In this document: positions 12,701 through 28,675 of the stretch, piece after piece
Layout: every line of letters starts with the position of its first letter
Position numbering within the stretch: the stretch's first letter is position 1
Assembly: GCA_024138025.1 (NCBI GenBank)
Contig: JAMXBD010000093.1
Location: 1,364,001-1,428,000 of the forward strand
From: Combretum micranthum
Lineage: Eukaryota > Streptophyta > Magnoliopsida > Myrtales > Combretaceae
Length of the DNA: 64,000 nucleotides
Reading direction: 5' to 3'
Notes under the pieces: model-generated
What the model saw: only the letters and a program-made list of their open reading frames with translations
Databases searched by the model: none
Told to the model about the DNA's origin: nothing
Program-made: the position numbers and the translations under genes

Positions 12701-13699
12701 CCAACCCAATCTACATTGGCATTGGTAGTCAAGGATGTATGCTAGATGTGTGAACTATAGGAAGATCAACTGTCATAGTTTCGCGTAAAGATGTCAAAAT
12801 ACTTAGCAAGTTGAAACAACATTGTTGAAGATGAGTAGGTGCACTATTATGTTGTGAGGATTGTAACTTTTGATGAATCTTCCGTCTATGACTCAACAAT
12901 GGAACTTTGCTTCTTTTTTTTTTTTTTCCCAGCAATGAATCAAATATAGAATATAGAACATTCGTGTCAATAAAATTATTTCAAACCTTATTGGAAAAAA
13001 AGTCACACTCTTTTTTCTTTTCTTTTTTTTTTTTTTTTGAAATATCATTCGTTCTAAAACAATGACCCATGTAACTGAAGTAAGAAGAGTTCTTTGAATT
13101 GGAAGAATAAGGAAACAATGCTGCTGCCAATTTCATATTTTTATATAGTTAGAAGAGTCCTTCATACCCAATATAATACTATTAGGTAGGATAGCTAATG
13201 AAGATGTAAGATGGAAATACTAAAGTAATAGAGACATCAAAGGTGTGTAGATTTTGTAATCAAGGAAGGTATAATGGAAAAATCCGAATGGAGATTTGTG
13301 GTTGATTATGGTCAAGGATAAGCAATTAATAGTATGAATGGAATTTAAATCAACACCGACCTACAATGTAGGCGGCAAGTTTGCATGTAAATAATGGTAC
13401 ATACAAGTTGTATGATCCCAACATTCGTTGTGAACGGATGATGCAACTACATATTAACTCCCACTAATCAACAATCGTCAGGAACAAACTAAATATAAAA
13501 TGTAAAAAAAAAAAAATGTATCGAAACCTAGAATTAAACTCTAATACCATTTGATGATTCAAGATCCATAATAAATTGATGCAAAGTTCAACTAGTTGAA
13601 AATTGAGTCATTAACTAATTAGTTACATATAGTGAGAAATAGTTACATAGAGTGTATACATATATAGGGTTTTGTTGTGTTAAGTTGCTGTATGACGAC

Positions 13700-14138
13700 T
13701 TATTTTGATGATGAACCCACCACATTTTGACCAACCTATCACATTTATGCTAACTTATCACAAATGAACGTACCACCTTTTGATCATCCTACTACAAAGG
13801 AACCTCCTACAAGTTGCAATTACCTATCACAAATGAACCTAACATATTCGACCAACCTACCACATTTGGACCAATATACAAAAGTAAAACCACTACATTT
13901 GCACCAACCTACCACATTTTGACCAAGCAACTACAAGTTAACCACCACAATTGCATCAACCTATTATATTTTAGTCAACTTACTATAAATCAACTTACCA
14001 CATATGGAAACCTGCCACAAATGAACCTATCAAATTTGTGCCACCCACCACACATGTACCTACTACTTTTATACTAGCCTACCACAAATTAACCAATCAC
14101 ATTTGCACCAACCTAGCACAAATTAATCTACCACATTT
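13700..14138. repeat. Degenerate tandem repeat (CCTACCACATTTG type), left part
   Basis: A run of imperfect units alternating 'ccaacctaccacatttg' and 'cctatcacaaatgaac', roughly 20 or 40 bp per period. It is cut by the hAT element at 14139 and resumes at 16509. The plus-strand frame at 13814-14077 is just translated repeat. Confidence 0.65.
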
Positions 14139-16508
14139 AAGAGTATGTAAAAAAAAACCGAATGTTTAGGATAATCGAACCGAAACCGTGAAACCAATCC
14201 GAAAAAAACGGTTAATTGATCAATCGGTTTTGGTTTAGGATTAGCATTTTTAATTTTTTTTCTTTTTTTGGTTTTGGTTTTGGTTTTTAGATACCAGAAA
14301 CCTATAGGTTCGATTAACCGAAAATACTTATAAATATATATATATAATTTATAATATACTCATATAATTATTTAAAAATATATATATATATATATAATGA
14401 GGGACTTTTTTTTGCCGCTAATTGATGGATGTTGAAACCTTAGCCCGTTTCATTTTCATTTTCAGTCATAAGTTAACATATAAAAAGTATAGACACTAAA
14501 AGGAACTTTCATGCTTACCTTGGATGATTTTACTCATGCTTACCTTGGTGTTTTACTTTTAAATTCCTTCTTTATCTTGGTGGTTTTGGTTTCCTAGAGT
14601 AATATTAGTAGCAATAGAAGTTTAGCTTGGGAGTTGTTTTGGATTCCTTTTTTCAGTTATTGTATTAACAATTATATTGTACAATGTTTTTGGTATAAGA
14701 TCTTGTTTTAATTTTCTTTTTATTGTTATGCTTCAAGACTCACTTACTAAATTTAGTTTTACCTAATTTATGTTTTTGTTTAATATAGTTGTAGATGTTT
14801 AGCATTGAGGATAATGGAAAAACCATGGACTATACTTCAAATGAGGTCCCTCAACCTTTAATTAATGAGAATTAGGGATGCAACCGGGCGGGTCATTATA
14901 GGGTACCCGCCCCGCCCGAACCGTTAAAAACCCTATAGGGTCACGGGACGGGTTTGGAAAATTACTTGCTGACCCTATAGGGTTTCGGGACGGGTTCGGG
15001 TCATAAAAAAAACCTGATGGGTAACCGAACCCTCATAATATAAAAATTAAAAAAATTAAATTTGAAATTTAAAATTCACAATTATGTAATATTTTCTCAT
15101 GGACTTCTGTTCAGATAGATTGTTTGAAAACGATGCATCCACTATGATTCCTTGTTTGTTTTCCGTAGCACATGGAATACGAAAAGATGCAAAATCAACT
15201 TTCCCTGATAAGTTTGTACCTATGGACGTGCAGTTTCCCTATTTTCTCTCATGGATTCATCACATTTTCTCATAGGTTCCACATTTTAATATCTTTTTCC
15301 GCACTATATTCCCAATAACTGATTCCTCCAATTTCCTGAAATGTATAATTAATGGGTTGTTCAATTCAAAATTATTTGTATTTCGATTCTATTTGTGTGC
15401 TAGCTTTTTTTTTTCCTCGTAATTTTCACTGGTTACTGAACCAGAGTTTAAAGTAATTTATAAAATTTATTTTATTTGATTTCGTAACAAGTTTATCAGT
15501 TAAACATCTTTCTTTGGGTTCATTAAACTAAGTAATTGATTAATAGTGCTCAGTGATGATCGTATTTGCTTTAACCACGCCGAAGAGTGTCGAGAGAGAT
15601 ATTCGGCATCGATCATCGGGTTAGAGGAAGCGTCGTTTTACTGGAAGTTTCGGTGGTGCGTGATGACTCTATTCTCTGTTTGGAGATTAGACGAGCACGC
15701 TGTCAAGCACTGAAAGTTGGATTTTTAAGTTAAATTTTGATAGAATGCTTATAAGCATTATTCAAACTATTAGGTCTTCTTTTTTTTTTTTTCCTGGTTT
15801 TACATTTACAGTTGTTGATAAATGTATCCAAATTTTCATCTAAATTTTGAAATTTATATCTTATACCAAATATGATTTTGATTCACCAAAAATTATTAAT
15901 CATTAGAAAGATATTGTGACAAATATTATCTGTAACTTGTTGAAATGTGAGGGAGATAATAAATCTAAATAGTTGAGTATAGAAAATTAAGCGGGTCGCG
16001 GGGCGGGGCGGGTCAAGGTCAAACCCTATAGGGGCGGGTTTGGGAATTGAATAGAAAACCCTGTAGGGTCACGGGACGGGTTTGGGAAACCCTATTGGGA
16101 AGCGGGGCGGTTCGGGTTTATAAGACCCGTACCAAACCCGCCCCGGTTGCATCCTAATGAGAATATAAGCTCCCAACTTTTAAGTGGTGATGGGAATGCA
16201 ACAAAACATTCTCCCCTTAGCCAGCTAATTCAAAGGTACGTAAAAGAAAACCATCTTGGGTTTGGGAACATTTTGAGAAGAATAATGAAAAATAAAGTTA
16301 CCACAAATTTTGTTTAACCATTATACTAAATAGTTAAAAACAAAAAATCGAAAATCTTAAACCCTAAAAAAAAAAACGGTTAGCCACTAAAGTGGTTAAT
16401 TGTTAATATACGATCGATTTTAGATCAAGATATTAAAAATCTGAACATTATGGTTAGGATTGAAAAATAGGACTACTGACCATTTAACCGATCCGTGAAC
16501 ACCCCTAA
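14139..16508. mobile_element. hAT-like non-autonomous element (outer)
   Basis: It interrupts the satellite. The flanking 8-mers are ccacattt (14131-14138) and ccatattt (16509-16516), matching at 7 of 8 positions as in an aged hAT target duplication. The ends form a weak inverted pair: the left begins aagagtatgtaaaa, and the right, reversed, begins ttaggggtgttcacgg. Subterminal sequence is rich in cgaaccg / ggttttggttt motifs. No transposase is visible. It contains the inner element at 14873-16156. Confidence 0.6.
14873..16156. mobile_element. hAT-type non-autonomous element (inner), perfect 8-bp TSD
   Basis: 1284 bp, bounded by identical 8-mers atgagaat at 14865-14872 and 16157-16164. The terminal inverted repeats are TAGGGATGCAACCGGGCGGG at the left and, reversed, TAGGATGCAACCGGGGCGGG at the right. 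Both ends carry GC-rich runs with ccctataggg and cgggacgggt motifs, while the middle is AT-rich without coding capacity. Termini and target-duplication length fit the hAT superfamily. Confidence 0.85.
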
Positions 16509-16605
16509 CCATATTTGGACCAACTTACCATAAATGATCCTAGCACATTTGTTCCAATCTACTACATTTGTACCAAAACCTACCATATTAGGACCAAGTT
16601 TTATT
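16509..16605. repeat. Degenerate tandem repeat, right part
   Basis: Continuation of the satellite at 13700-14138, with units such as 'ccaacttaccataaatg' and 'cctaccatatt'. It confirms that the hAT element between them is a later insertion. Confidence 0.6.
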
Positions 16606-17649
16606 TTAAATTGTCCTCATGCGGCTTTACGCAATAAAAACCACATATACATATATTTACATACGTCAGCTAAAATTAAACCCATCAAAACACTTGTCCT
16701 CAATAAATGACTAAATTTCTCATCATATATTCTCACAGTGTACAACTACACTGTTTTGTTGGTGAATGTAGACATAATGTAATTGGAGGTGAATGTGGTA
16801 AAAATGAATGAAATTGTATAGTTAAGACACTGTTTATAGATCAACCACCATCATTACAATGTAAAACATTAATGCGATTAAAGAAGTATTTTTTCGATAA
16901 GTATTTTAAAATGGATAAATTATACTAAAAAGTATCAACGTTTAGAGTAAGTTCATCTAATGTATTAATGTTTCAAGTGTTTAAAAAGAAGAATCAATGT
17001 TTTGCAATGTTAATCAAACAAGATATCTATCGAGAAAATTTCAGGAAAATTAACTAAAAACTATAAGGTGATACTTTAAATGAACTTTGCAAAATATTGA
17101 TTAGTCGTATGACTTATTTTAGAAATGATTCATACTTTTAGCTATAGAAAATGATACCTAAAATGAATTTATTAGTAAACATTTACTACATGTCAACTTC
17201 AAAATGTTGGATAGTGATTTACTTTTGTTATGCATGGAAAAAAGCAAAGTGTAGTAAGTGTAATCATCAGCAAAGAATAAAATTACTAGATATTTGAGTG
17301 ATAAAATCTTAAGGCCTTAGTGCTTGATGAGATAGGTTTTAAAAAGGCAGTCGATCAAGTAGGGTAGTTGAGGGTATTGGCATGTGAATGATACAACTAG
17401 GAATGCCATAGCACTTTTAGCAGGACAGGAATTGAGAGAATCTATTGAAATCAAGTAGTAGAGGGCTTAATGCGGGTCGAGGTGATTGCTTAGTTTTTGT
17501 TGAAGGAGAAATTTACTTATATAGGAATCTTAGCACAAGAGGAGTCATTGAAACTAATAGTGCAATCTGTGCAATTACTATCAAAATAATTTTAATTAAG
17601 GATAGAGATTGTATGTAAGAAAGTGAACAATAAAGATACTCTTAAGAAG
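16606..17649. other. Remainder of the outer copia element, no gene
   Basis: AT-rich sequence without an intact frame. It is continuous with 21998 onward once the copia element at 17650-21997 is removed. I could not assign retroelement domains. Confidence 0.35.
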
Positions 17650-17766
17650 TGTTAGAATATTAAATATGTTAGTGTAGGGGTATTTTTGTATTTTCATGTT
17701 AACAATACATATAAAATATCGTGATGGGATTTATGTAACTCTAACACCTTTTTTACCAAAATAACA
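17650..17766 (+). repeat. 5' LTR of the copia element
   Basis: 117 bp, TG...CA ends, immediately followed by the primer-binding site complementary to initiator-Met tRNA. Confidence 0.85.
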
Positions 17767-18479
17767 TGGTATCAGAGCAGGGTTAACCGAAATCCACCAC
17801 AATACACTACCACCATCGAAATACACCACCACCTTTCTTTTGAAAAAAAAAAAAATCATCTTTCACCATTAACCATCATCGGGAACTCATTTTTGAGGTG
17901 GTATGTTAAGATTATTCACTTGTGAGGGATTAAAATGGATTGAATTAGGTAGAGTACCCCTTATGAGCATACTCACAAAGGGCAGCGCCGGTATTCTTTA
18001 GGGCTACGACATAAGCAGAATGCACTACTGCAAATACATTCTAAGCTACATTCGCTTCTTTCATGAGCTATCTGTGGTCTTTTCATCGCAAAACGGCTTC
18101 TTCATTCTCGATCTTTGATTGCATACACCCCATTGAGAATGAATTTGGATTGAATTAGCCTTGATTCTAGTGTTTTGGATGTTCTTGTGCAATTTGGTAC
18201 ATGAATCCATGGTTAAGTTTCGATCTTGGATTAAAATTAAGCCAGATGAAAGTTAAGGTTTCACAAGTTAGGATTGTTGGACGAGAGGAGTGGAAGAGAC
18301 TATATGAGCATGATCAAGGGTTATGACATGAATATGGATGGACAATTTGATTTTTTCAAGAGAAAACTTAATCATGTACAGTCACTTTATCAAGAGAAAA
18401 ATATGAAAGACTTATGATTTCAATATATTTCACAGTCATCTACTTCTTTGTCTTTAGTCTAGTCAGGTAATTCTACTGT

Positions 18480-21400
18480 CTGTCTTACTCAAGGTTCTCT
18501 AAAGTTTTGGGTAGTTGATTCAGGAGCTACCAATCATATGTCAGGTACACTTGATTGTTTTTCTTAAATTACACATCCTTCCATTTTGCCAATGTCACTC
18601 TTGCCAATAGATCCACTTCACCTATAAGCGAGATTAGCATAGCCACATCTGTTACATTATTTCCCTTAAAATAAGTTCTATACATACCTCAATCACCTTT
18701 TAACTTACTATCTATTAGTAAACTCACCACCATGGTTGTTAAAATCATGATTTTACTATTAACTCAAATGCGTAGAATTAGTAAAATCGTGCAAAATCAT
18801 GCAGAACCAGTAAAATTGTAAATGTATAGAATTATATATCTAAATTCACAATTTTACCTAAAGTTTGTACCTTAATAATTTTTTATTCACTTTGATTAAG
18901 AAAAAATATATAAAATCATAAACTCATAAAATCATATATTTGATTTGTGATTTTGACAACCATGCTCACCACCTCCTATAATTGCTCCATCACATTCTTT
19001 TTTTCTTCTTTTGTGACGTAGGATTTGGGAACAGGGAAGACGATTAGTAGAGTACATGAGTCAGGTAGGCTATACTATATGGATACAACACCTCCTGCCA
19101 CTGTTTGCTCTAATATTTAACCAGATCGTATGGAAATGCATTGTCTATTTGGCCATCCATCTTTAAAAAAGACTTCGTCTAATGTGTCCCAATCTACAGT
19201 CTTGCCCTAGTCTCTAGTGCCAATCCTATCAATTAGGTAAATAGTGTTGTGTTTCGTTTAGTCCAAAAGTTAACAAATGGGCTACTGCTGCCTTTCATTT
19301 AGTTCATTCTAATGTATGGGACCTGCTTGTATTACTTATCTTTTGGGTTTTAGATGCTTTGTCACATTTATCAATGACTATTCCAGGATGATGTGGTTAT
19401 ATTTAATGAAGAGTCGTTATGAGTTATTAGATATCTTTTGTGCATTTCATTCTAAAATTCAAAATCAGTTTAATTCCTCTATTTGTGTGTTTCGAACTGA
19501 TAATACCAAGGAATACGTGTCTAATTCATTCTAGTTATATATAAAGAAGCATGTTATTGTTCATCAAACCTCATGTGCTTATACTCCACAACAAAATGGA
19601 GTTACTGAGCATAAAAACTGTCATCTCATTGAGACTGCTAGGACATTATTAATTCATATGAATGTGCCAAAGCATTTTTAGGCTAATGCAATTCTCATTT
19701 TATGCTTTCTCATAAACAGAATGTCGTCTACTATACATGACAAGGTCCTTTTGCATCTTCTTCTCCCTAATCAACCATTTTTTTCCTATGCCTCCTTATG
19801 TCTTTGGTTGTTTGTGTTTTGTTCGTTAACTGTCTCCAAGTACCAACAAGTTTGATCCTTGATCGATTGATTGCATTTTCCTTGGCTACTCTCGTAATCA
19901 AAAGGGTTATCATTATTATTCACCTAAACATAATAAGTTCTATGTTTGTCCTGATGTGTCTTTCTTCGAGTCAACTCAATATTTTTCCACACTATCTCCA
20001 TCTTTTAAGGATGAGTCGCTTTTGTCTTCTTTTCACGATTTACTTCCACTTGATTAGGGCACTTCTAAAACTATGCCACCTTCATAGGGATTTCCTCATC
20101 TTAATTGCCTAGATATATAGGTTTATGTTTGTCGACAGCATGCCTATAAAACTCTACATCTCCATCAATTCCTCCAACAAACTCAAATCCTCCTCCTCTG
20201 TCTCATCTTGATCTCCCCATTGAATTGAGAAAGGGTAAGCAAGATATTCATCCTTCTGTACGCCATCCACTTTCAAATGTCATTGCATACATTTTTCTTT
20301 CATCTTCTTGTGCTTCTTTTATTGCATCACTACCTACTATTTATGTTCCAAACTCTGTTTCATAAGCTTTAGCTCATCTTGGCTGGTTTATTGCTATACA
20401 AGAAGAAATGTATGCTCTTGATCATAATAATACGTGGGATCTTGTGCCTCTTCCTAATGGTAAATCCACAGTTGGATGTCGATGGCTATTCTCAATGAAA
20501 GTCTTATCTGATGGTATAGTTGATTGATTGAAAGCCCATTTAGTTGCTAAAGGCTATACTTAAATATATGGTGTTGATTATTGGGATACCTTTTCACCAG
20601 TAGCTAAGATAACTTCAATATGCCTTATGATTTCTCTTGTTACCACTCATCATTGGCCTCCACATCAACTAGATATTAAAAAATGATTTTCTCCATGGTG
20701 ATCTTGAAGAAGAAGTGTATATGGAACAACCACTAGGTTTTGTTGTTCAGGGGGAGACAAGATTAGTTTGTCATCTAAAAAAATTTTTATATGGGCTTAA
20801 ACAATCTCCGCATGCTTCGTTTGATAGATTTAGTTCAGTTGTGATGGAATTTGGCTATTCCAGATGTAATTCATATCATTTTGTATTTTATTGATAGTAT
20901 GATGGTAAGAAAATTATATTGGTTATGTATGTTGATGAAATTGAAATTTAAGGAGATAACCATGACAGGATTAAGAAAATGAAGGATTTTCTAAACCAAA
21001 AATTTCAACCTAAGAATATGGGTAATTTGAAGTATTTTCTTGGAATTGAAGCTGCCTAATCTAAACAAGGTATATATCTGTTTCAGTGGAAATATATGCT
21101 TGACTTAGTATCTAAAATTGGTTTAAATTGAGCAAAACCAATTGATTCACCTATGGATCTTAACGTTAAGCTCTTGCCTAATGAAGGAGATGTCTTAGAT
21201 GACCAAAGAGGTATAGAAGGTTAGTTGGTAAACATAATTATCTTACAATAACACAACCTGATATATCATTTGCAGTCAATGTAGTGAGTCAATTCATGAA
21301 CTCACCTCGCACAAGTCATTAGAATGCTGTGATTCGTATTCTGCATTACCTTAGAGGATCTCTAAGTCAAGGTATTTTATACAAAAATCATGATCATGTG

Positions 21401-21850
21401 CATGTTATTGGACATATAGATGCTGATTGGGTTGGTTCTCCATTAGATAGAGGACTAACCTTAACCATTGGATATTGTGTCTTTATTGATGGTAATTTTA
21501 TCTAATGGAAAAGTAAGAAGTAAATTGTAGTAGCAAGATCATGTGCAGAAGCTAAATATAGATCAATGGCATTCACAATATGTAAATTACTCTGGTTTAA
21601 GCAGTTCGTTTTCCACAGTTAGAACCAATGAAACTAATATATGATAACCAGACCGCACTACACATAGCATCGAACTCAGTGTTTCATGAACGAATAGAGC
21701 ATATTGAAATTGATTGTTACTTTGTTCGTGAAAAGTTGTTGAATAAAGAAATTGGTACAACCCATGTGAGATCATAAGATCAACTTGCCAACTTATTTAC
21801 TAAGTCCTTTCAAGCAGTTCAAGTGGATTATATTTGTAACAAGCTAGGAG
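18480..21850 (+). pseudogene. Copia gag-pol remnant
   Basis: The pol region of the element at 17650-21997, broken by many stops. Visible pieces are the protease active site DSGA at 18516-18527, GAG-pre/integrase at about 19130-19740 (a 'TPQQNGVTEH' string near 19585), and reverse transcriptase at about 20370-20945. There the expected YVDD box reads YVDE. RNase H follows at about 21410-21840 with a 'DADWVGSP' string. With this many stops and the altered YVDD box it cannot encode an active enzyme. Confidence 0.75.
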
Positions 21851-21882
21851 TACATGATATATATGTTGCAACATGAGGAAAG

Positions 21883-21997
21883 TGTTAGAATATTAAATGT
21901 GTTAGTGTAAGTGTATTTCTATATTTTCATGTTAACAATATATAAAGTATCATGAAGGGTTTATGCATCTCCAAAACCTTTTTTTACCAAAATAACA
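21883..21997 (+). repeat. 3' LTR of the copia element
   Basis: 115 bp, same ends as the 5' LTR, preceded by the purine tract gaggaaag. Confidence 0.85.
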
Positions 21998-23035
21998 AGA
22001 TGCAGAGGATCTAGAATGTGTATAAAAATTTTGCCGGTATGGATTATTGATATGAAGACACCATTATCAGCTAAAACTAATTGTGATTGGACTCGTGAGT
22101 ATACTGCATCAGGAGTCATGCGGACACCAGAGTCTGTATCCGAAGTAACCTCATTGGAACAATAGAGAGAGTTGCAAACATCTGGTACCTTCAGAATGAC
22201 TTGTTGTACTTGTGGTGGCAGGAAAGGGTTGAGTATCTAGGTTTTTTGTAAGCTTGGGACTCTGGGTAGGCGACATTGAATACTGCTGAGCAGTGGATGA
22301 ATGTGAACATTTTTTATCAGTGTTGATGAGTCGCGTCTATTGACAAAGGCGAACGGTGAGAATCTGAGAGGAGAGAGAGAGGATCTGTGAGTCAGAGCAG
22401 AAAGTGTTTTGAATGGTGGTGGGCTGATGGGCAAGCATGGGAATGGTCGTGGTGACAGTGGGAATCGAATTTGAGGGTGGAGGTGGTTTGGAGGTACAGC
22501 CGTGTGGCCAGTTGGATCAGCGGGATTGGTGGTGGACTGCATGATGGGAAAGTTAATCAATAGGTAGTAGTACACATGGATGAGATGTTTTATAGTTTTT
22601 AAAGCAATACCATCTAAACGGCCACGTGTTATAAAATCATTAGTAGGTACCGAACAGGTGTTACACATGATGGTGTGTTGTACCCACTAAAAACCTTTTT
22701 CCTTTGATGGTGGGTTTGGAGCCGTAATAGGAGGTGAACGGAGATAACCAACAGCGGAGGTAAAGTTTGGCGACATGAAAGAGTATGTATTGCCGAAGAT
22801 GCAAAGAAGAGAGATGTTTGGCGAGGATGGAAGGTGACTGGAAAAGATGAAGATGATGGCGTCAGAAGAAAGAAGATAAATCAATGATGGAATGTTCTAA
22901 CAGTGGCTATAACTGAGAAGAAGATGACCGGTTGGGGTGATAAAGATACCGACAACAGCAACGGAGATCCGACACGAAAGGAACAACAGATAAACAATTA
23001 ATTTAGATTAGGGTTTAGCCTGTGCTCTGATACCA
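21998..23035 (-). other. 5' part of the outer minus-strand copia element
   Basis: Read on the minus strand this follows the primer-binding site at 23024-23035, so it should be leader and gag. The minus-strand frames at 22237-22668 and 22687-22884 are proline/serine rich and lack any domain I recognise. I treat them as leader sequence rather than genes. Confidence 0.35.
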
Positions 23036-24473
23036 TAAAGAATAATGATAAATTGTACATTGAATATACTTTGATTCCATATGATATACCATATAAGACG
23101 AAGTAAATATATATGATCCGAGTCTTAATCTGGAAAAACAAAACTGACCCCTGCGCATTGAACTGAAATATAAAATGTGTACCGCAATAGTATGGACTTG
23201 TATAAGGTTTATGCATAAGGAAAAATCTATTAGAACAGCTACTTTAGCATAGCAAATCTCTTGCTCTGCTTCATTGGTTTTTCACTCTATGTTCATTTGG
23301 GTTTTCCCACGTGAAATCGATCCATATCAGTTTTTCTTTTCCCAATTTCTTTTGCTTTTGCTGTTGCAATCACATTTCCACATTGGCACACAACATAATG
23401 CATTCCACGTTTGCAGATTAATGGACTCGTGGAGTGGATGGTACCCATTTGACCAACTCATTGCACAACATCAAACTTGTTGTCTTGTGGCTATTTTTTA
23501 AACTTTCAAAAGACCTGCACATACTACCCCGTCCCAATTACTAAAAGCCAAAAAACATGTCTTTTTAAATGTGTAATTGGCTAAAAGAATATTACAGATG
23601 ACAACTTTATTGCTTATTCTTCTAGTATGGAGAGATTATGATAGACAGTTCCTGCAGGTTGGTGTTGACGATGATTTATTTGGTTTCTGTCAATGAAAAT
23701 TATCATTTTCCCTTGTCCTGTCTCATATGTGAACTCATGAAGTCCATCCTCATGAGTATAATTGGTCCTTTCATAAATATGCTTGGTCGTGTGAATTAAC
23801 AGTTATATTTGTCTATCGTGCTTGCCCCGCAACGATGATTGTATCTTATTAAAAAATACTTTGATGCACATTAACTGAAGACAATATATATATATATCGT
23901 GGACTTCCTATAAACAGAATTGCCCAGTAAGCTGATTGCTTTTTTCATTTAAACAATGGAGTGTATTGTTGTACATAGAAGATTGAATAATTCGCATACC
24001 TAAGTATTGCATGAGGATTTCTCTATAAAAATTTCCGTTATTATCTTACATATGCAAACATAGTTCTAGAAATAGATATAATTTACTGCTACGTTTTGTA
24101 TACATAGTAGAATCATTTGAGGTGCTATTTACAGATTAGGAAAACTATCAACTGTCCATTAATTTGCCTTGTCAGAAATACAGAACAGGTACAAATCAAA
24201 TGCATAGAAAAAGACAATTAAGATATAAACAAAAAATATATGAATAATTGACTACACTGTGCAAAGAAATTGGAGATAAATAATCATGTCTTGTGAGAAA
24301 TCCAGCCTTAGTGGCGTCCCTACATCTTATAGGCCATGTAGACATAACCAGTCAATAGATATTATTATTTCAAGTATGGTTAAGAATATATATAGTTCTT
24401 AAATGTAAATGGCTAGTTTTGGGTGCCAAATTTATCTTTTGTTTGATCCGTTTTATTTTAAGAGAAAAATAAT
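23036..24473. other. Outer copia LTR followed by the 5' flank of copy 2
   Basis: The first 150-200 bases are LTR of the minus-strand element. From about 23330 the sequence matches the distal upstream DNA of copies 3 and 4 ('cacacaaca' blocks near 23390, 29650 and 33133). From about 23745 it matches the upstream DNA of copies 1 and 3. The conserved block at 24282-24331 lies 145-190 bp before the start codon. No other gene is seen. Confidence 0.5.

Positions 24474-28675
<4,202 letters not shown>

Larger units (their letters stand above)
17650..21997 (+). mobile_element. Ty1/copia retrotransposon with 115-117 bp LTRs
   Basis: A complete but dead copia element. The LTRs at 17650-17766 and 21883-21997 both start TGTTAGAATATTAAAT and end CAAAATAACA. 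They differ at many sites (by eye roughly 15 per cent), so the insertion is old. The primer-binding site TGGTATCAGAGC (17767-17778) follows the 5' LTR directly, and a short purine tract (gaggaaag) precedes the 3' LTR. Five-base flanks are agaag and agatg, a target duplication with one mismatch. Pol order is protease (18516-18527), integrase, reverse transcriptase, RNase H, typical of copia. Confidence 0.85.
12100..23230 (-). mobile_element. Old minus-strand Ty1/copia element, host of nested insertions
   Basis: The left LTR-like sequence (about 12160-12250) shares the strings 'aagtcttaatc' / 'gagtcttaatc' and 'tgacccct' with the right one (about 23115-23155). A minus-strand primer-binding site, reading TGGTATCAGAGC, lies at 23024-23035. 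Antisense RNase H-like sequence lies at 12290-12700. All frames are broken. The span is about 11 kb because two hAT elements and a second copia element were inserted later. LTR limits are approximate, and the part at 12700-17640 is too decayed to assign domain by domain. Confidence 0.5.

Noticed and set aside
13814..14077. 87-codon open frame
   Set aside because: It is the translation of the degenerate satellite.
17767..17778. Possible tRNA-like sequence
   Set aside because: It is only the 12-base retrotransposon primer-binding site; no cloverleaf around it.
22237..22884. Minus-strand frames of 143 and 65 codons
   Set aside because: They lie in the leader/gag part of the minus-strand copia element; no domain and low complexity.
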